Source: Pseudomonadota bacterium
GTDB taxonomy: Bacteria > Pseudomonadota > Gammaproteobacteria > Burkholderiales > Thiobacillaceae
Reading direction: 5' to 3'
Length of the DNA stretch: 26,032 nucleotides
Assembly (NCBI GenBank): GCA_021821425.1
Contig: JAKACL010000005.1
Span: forward strand, 1 to 26,032
Shown here: positions 24,173 through 26,032 of the stretch, one piece after another
Layout: every line of letters starts with the position of its first letter
Position numbering within the stretch: position 1 is the first letter of the stretch
The notes under the pieces: generated by a model
Databases searched by the model: none
Told to the model about the DNA's origin: nothing
Seen by the model: only the letters and a program-made list of their open reading frames with translations
Program-made: the position numbers and the translations under genes

Positions 24173-24445
24173 GTGAACAAATCCGAACTGATTGATGCCA
24201 TCGCCGACTCGGCCGACATTTCCAAGGCTGCTGCCGGTCGGGCGCTCGATGCTGCGGTCGAGGCCGTGAAAAAAGCGCTGAAAAAAGGCGACATGGTGAC
24301 GCTGGTGGGCTTTGGCAGCTTCTACGTAGGCAAGCGCGCAGCACGTACGGGCCGTAACCCGCGCACCGGCGCAGCGATCAAGATCAAGGCCGCCAAGGTG
24401 CCGAAGTTCCGCGCCGGCAAGGGTCTGAAAGACGCCATCAACTAA
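24173..24445 (+). CDS. hupB: DNA-binding protein HU
   Basis: HU is a small histone-like dimer that bends and compacts DNA. The 90-residue product has the full fold: the N-terminal helices [20 protein letters not shown], the segment [25 protein letters not shown] leading into the beta arm, and the C-terminal helix [12 protein letters not shown]. The arm has the NPRTG signature. The start is GTG at 24173, preceded by AAGGGG. It is transcribed from its own strong promoter after the lon terminator. HU is chosen over IHF because of the short C-terminus, [21 protein letters not shown] core and lon-hupB-ppiD context. Confidence 0.95.
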   Translation: MNKSELIDAIADSADISKAAAGRALDAAVEAVKKALKKGDMVTLVGFGSFYVGKRAARTGRNPRTGAAIKIKAAKVPKFRAGKGLKDAIN

Positions 24446-24464
24446 TAAAAAACGCAATTCGCAT

Positions 24465-24494
24465 TTGGCAAGATCAGAAGAAATGTTGTAAAAT
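24465..24494 (+). promoter_or_regulatory. Promoter of the tRNA-Val/tRNA-Asp unit
   Basis: TTGGCA (24465-24470) and TAAAAT (24489-24494) lie 18 bp apart. The start would be about seven bases upstream of the tRNA-Val 5' end. No clear hupB terminator precedes it, so some read-through is possible. Confidence 0.55.
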
Positions 24495-24507
24495 TTTGGT
24501 CTTTGTC

Positions 24508-24583
24508 GGGTGCTTAGCTCAGCTGGTAGAGCGTCGCCCTTACACGGCGAATGTCGGGGGTTCGAGCCCCTCAGCACCCACCA
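24508..24583 (+). tRNA. tRNA-Val (anticodon UAC)
   Basis: This is a 76-nt cloverleaf. The acceptor pair GGGTGCT/AGCACCC is perfect, the anticodon stem TCGCC/GGCGA encloses anticodon TAC, and CCA is encoded. It is the first of two tandem tRNAs, with a 57-bp spacer to tRNA-Asp. Confidence 0.97.
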
Positions 24584-24640
24584 GCAGGGTCAAGAATAAC
24601 AAGCCGTCCGAGTCTGGGCAGCACCGTCTTGCAGTATCAG

Positions 24641-24717
24641 GGAGTGGTAGTTCAGTTGGTTAGAATACCGGCCTGTCACGCCGGGGGTCGCGGGTTCGAG
24701 TCCCGTCCACTCCGCCA
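24641..24717 (+). tRNA. tRNA-Asp (anticodon GUC)
   Basis: This is a 77-nt cloverleaf. The acceptor pair GGAGTGG/CCACTCC is perfect, the anticodon stem CCGGC/GCCGG encloses anticodon GTC, the discriminator base is G and CCA is encoded. A strong terminator follows seven bases later. Confidence 0.97.
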
Positions 24718-24723
24718 ACATCG

Positions 24724-24751
24724 AAAAGGCGAACGCGAGTTCGCCTTTTTT
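24724..24751 (+). terminator. Rho-independent terminator of the tRNA unit
   Basis: AAAAGGCGAAC (24724-24734) and GTTCGCCTTTT (24739-24749) form a perfect 11-bp stem closed by a GCGA (GNRA-type) tetraloop. The T-run reaches 24751. Confidence 0.93.
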
Positions 24752-24872
24752 CATTTATGCAATTTGCGTGTCGCCGATTTTCGGCTGGGTGCGATTTTTC
24801 CTTGCAGCAGACGAGACGCGAGACGCAAAGTGCGCGAAAATCCATATGATGCAATAACCGGAGTAGAAGACC

Positions 24873-26032
24873 GTGCTCGAAGCAATCCGCAAACATGCAA
24901 AGGGCTGGGTGGCCAAGATTATTCTGGGCCTGATCGCCGTGACGTTCGCCCTGTTCGGTGTCGATTCCTACATGTCGGGTGATCGTAGCGGCGGCGTGGT
25001 CGCCGAAATAGGCGACACGGCCGTCTCGCGCGAAGAGCTCACCCGCGAAATCCAGGCGCAAAGCGAACGCATGCGCGAATCGCTCGGCCCCGCCTTCGAC
25101 CGTGCCGCCACCGAGACTGCGGAATTCCGCCAGCAGGTACTCGACAGCCTGATCGAGCGCAAAGCGTTGCTGCAGGAAGCACACAAGCTCAAGCTTTATG
25201 CGCCGGACGCCTACATCGCATCGGTGCTGGCGCAGATTCCTGCATTTCAGCAGGACGGTGCGTTCTCGCCGCAGCGCTACGAAGCCGTGCTGCGCCAGAA
25301 TGGCCGCACGCCCGCCCAGTTCGAGAACGAATTGCGGCAGTCCTTCATGCTGGAAACGATTGCAAGCCCGGTGTCGCTCGGGGCGTTTGCATCCAGCGCG
25401 TCGCTGACGCAGATCGCCCGCCTGGTTGCGCAGCAGCGTGAAATTGCCTGGGCCGACATTCCGGCGTCCGCTGTTGCCGCACAGGTTCAGGTGACGCCCG
25501 CCGACGTGGAGCGGGAGTACGCAGCCAAGCGGGCCGAGTACACCGAACCCGAGCAGGTGCGCGTCGAGTATCTGACGCTGGACATCGCCGGCGTGGCAGC
25601 GGGCATCAACGTGAGCGAGCAGGCGGTCGCGGATTACTACGCAGCCAATGCCGCGCAGTTCGGCCAGCCCGAGCAGCGCAGCGCAAGCCACATTCTGATT
25701 GCCGCAGGCAAGGAGGCCGATGCGGCGACGCGCGCGCAGGCCAAGTCGAAAGCGATCGAGTTAATGCAAATCTTGCAGAAAAACCCGGCGCGTTTCGCCG
25801 AACTGGCGCGCAGCGAATCGCAGGACCCGGGCTCTGCCGCGATGGACGGCAACCTGGGCAGCTTTGGTCGCGGCATGATGGTCAAGCCGTTCGAGGACGC
25901 GGTGTTCAGCATGAAGCCGAACGAAATCCGCGGGCCGGTGGAATCCGATTTTGGTTATCACATCATCCGGCTCGACAGCATCGAGGCGGCGCAGACCGCG
26001 CCGCTGACTGCGGTGCTGGGTGCGGTGGTCGA
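24873..26032 (+). CDS. ppiD: PpiD/SurA-type peptidyl-prolyl isomerase (3' end outside window)
   Basis: This is a membrane-anchored periplasmic folding factor acting on exported and outer-membrane proteins. The visible 386 codons give a short basic cytoplasmic end and one membrane helix (about 13-33, AKIILGLIAVTFALFGVDSY). A SurA-N-like chaperone domain follows, with REIQAQSERMRESLG and QVLDSLIERKALLQEAHKL. From about residue 268 there is a parvulin PPIase domain: ASHILIAAG, FAELARSESQDPGSA, GNLGSFGRGMMVKPFEDAVF and SDFGYHIIRLD. The GTG at 24873 gives the family start LEAIRKHAKGWV and has GGAG about ten bases upstream. TATGAT at 24845-24850 could be a -10, with no good -35. The frame is open to the window end, so the gene is cut by the edge. 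Confidence 0.93.
   Translation, partial: MLEAIRKHAKGWVAKIILGLIAVTFALFGVDSYMSGDRSGGVVAEIGDTAVSREELTREIQAQSERMRESLGPAFDRAATETAEFRQQVLDSLIERKALLQEAHKLKLYAPDAYIASVLAQIPAFQQDGAFSPQRYEAVLRQNGRTPAQFENELRQSFMLETIASPVSLGAFASSASLTQIARLVAQQREIAWADIPASAVAAQVQVTPADVEREYAAKRAEYTEPEQVRVEYLTLDIAGVAAGINVSEQAVADYYAANAAQFGQPEQRSASHILIAAGKEADAATRAQAKSKAIELMQILQKNPARFAELARSESQDPGSAAMDGNLGSFGRGMMVKPFEDAVFSMKPNEIRGPVESDFGYHIIRLDSIEAAQTAPLTAVLGAVV

Noticed and set aside
24585..24640. Possible further RNA gene between tRNA-Val and tRNA-Asp
   Set aside because: The 57-bp spacer shows no cloverleaf or stable hairpin and is likely a processing spacer.

Overview
The window is GC-rich chromosomal DNA of a betaproteobacterium. 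The closest match I can infer from gene order and protein character is a Thiobacillus-like member of the Nitrosomonadales/Hydrogenophilales; this is inference, not a database result. Two blocks support it: a his cluster running on into hinT-tatABC, with separate hisI and hisE, and a tRNA-Leu / tig-clpP-clpX-lon-hupB / tRNA-Val-tRNA-Asp / ppiD block. Nearly all the DNA is coding, with many ATGA-type start/stop overlaps, and I see no phage, IS element, CRISPR array or obvious island.

Layout. (1) 1-3556: an lplT-type lysophospholipid transporter (minus) is divergent from a CysL-type LysR regulator (plus), with a perfect inverted repeat between them. A small unknown protein follows the regulator. 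On the minus strand are a cysteine-free Fur-family regulator and a DUF2007/zinc-ribbon protein. (2) 3695-11706: hisD-C-B-H-A-F-I-E, hinT, tatA, tatB and tatC form one long tightly packed unit. It makes most of the histidine pathway and then the twin-arginine translocase. hisG is not at the head of the cluster. Two odd repeat structures sit inside it: 33-bp tandem repeats at the hisB/hisH junction and a heptamer element between tatA and tatB. (3) 11707-13048: an ammonium channel gene with a textbook-like NtrC/sigma-54 control region. (4) 13053-18007, minus strand: hpnC-hpnD-hpnE (squalene synthesis from farnesyl diphosphate), then an SDR-family protein and a membrane-anchored Ser/Thr kinase, all overlapping or nearly so. 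(5) 18118-24445: tRNA-Leu, trigger factor, ClpP, ClpX, Lon and HU, a protein-quality-control block with a heat-shock-like promoter before lon. (6) 24508-26032: tRNA-Val, tRNA-Asp, a strong terminator, and the start of a PpiD-type periplasmic folding factor cut by the window edge.

Most genes are ordinary housekeeping. The observations most worth a second look are the hisB/hisH repeat with its coupled mini-ORF, the tatA/tatB heptamer element, the amt control region, the apparently leaderless Fur-family gene, and the hopanoid-precursor operon that ends in a kinase whose outer tail resembles part of polysaccharide chain-length proteins. I found no convincing wholly new system.
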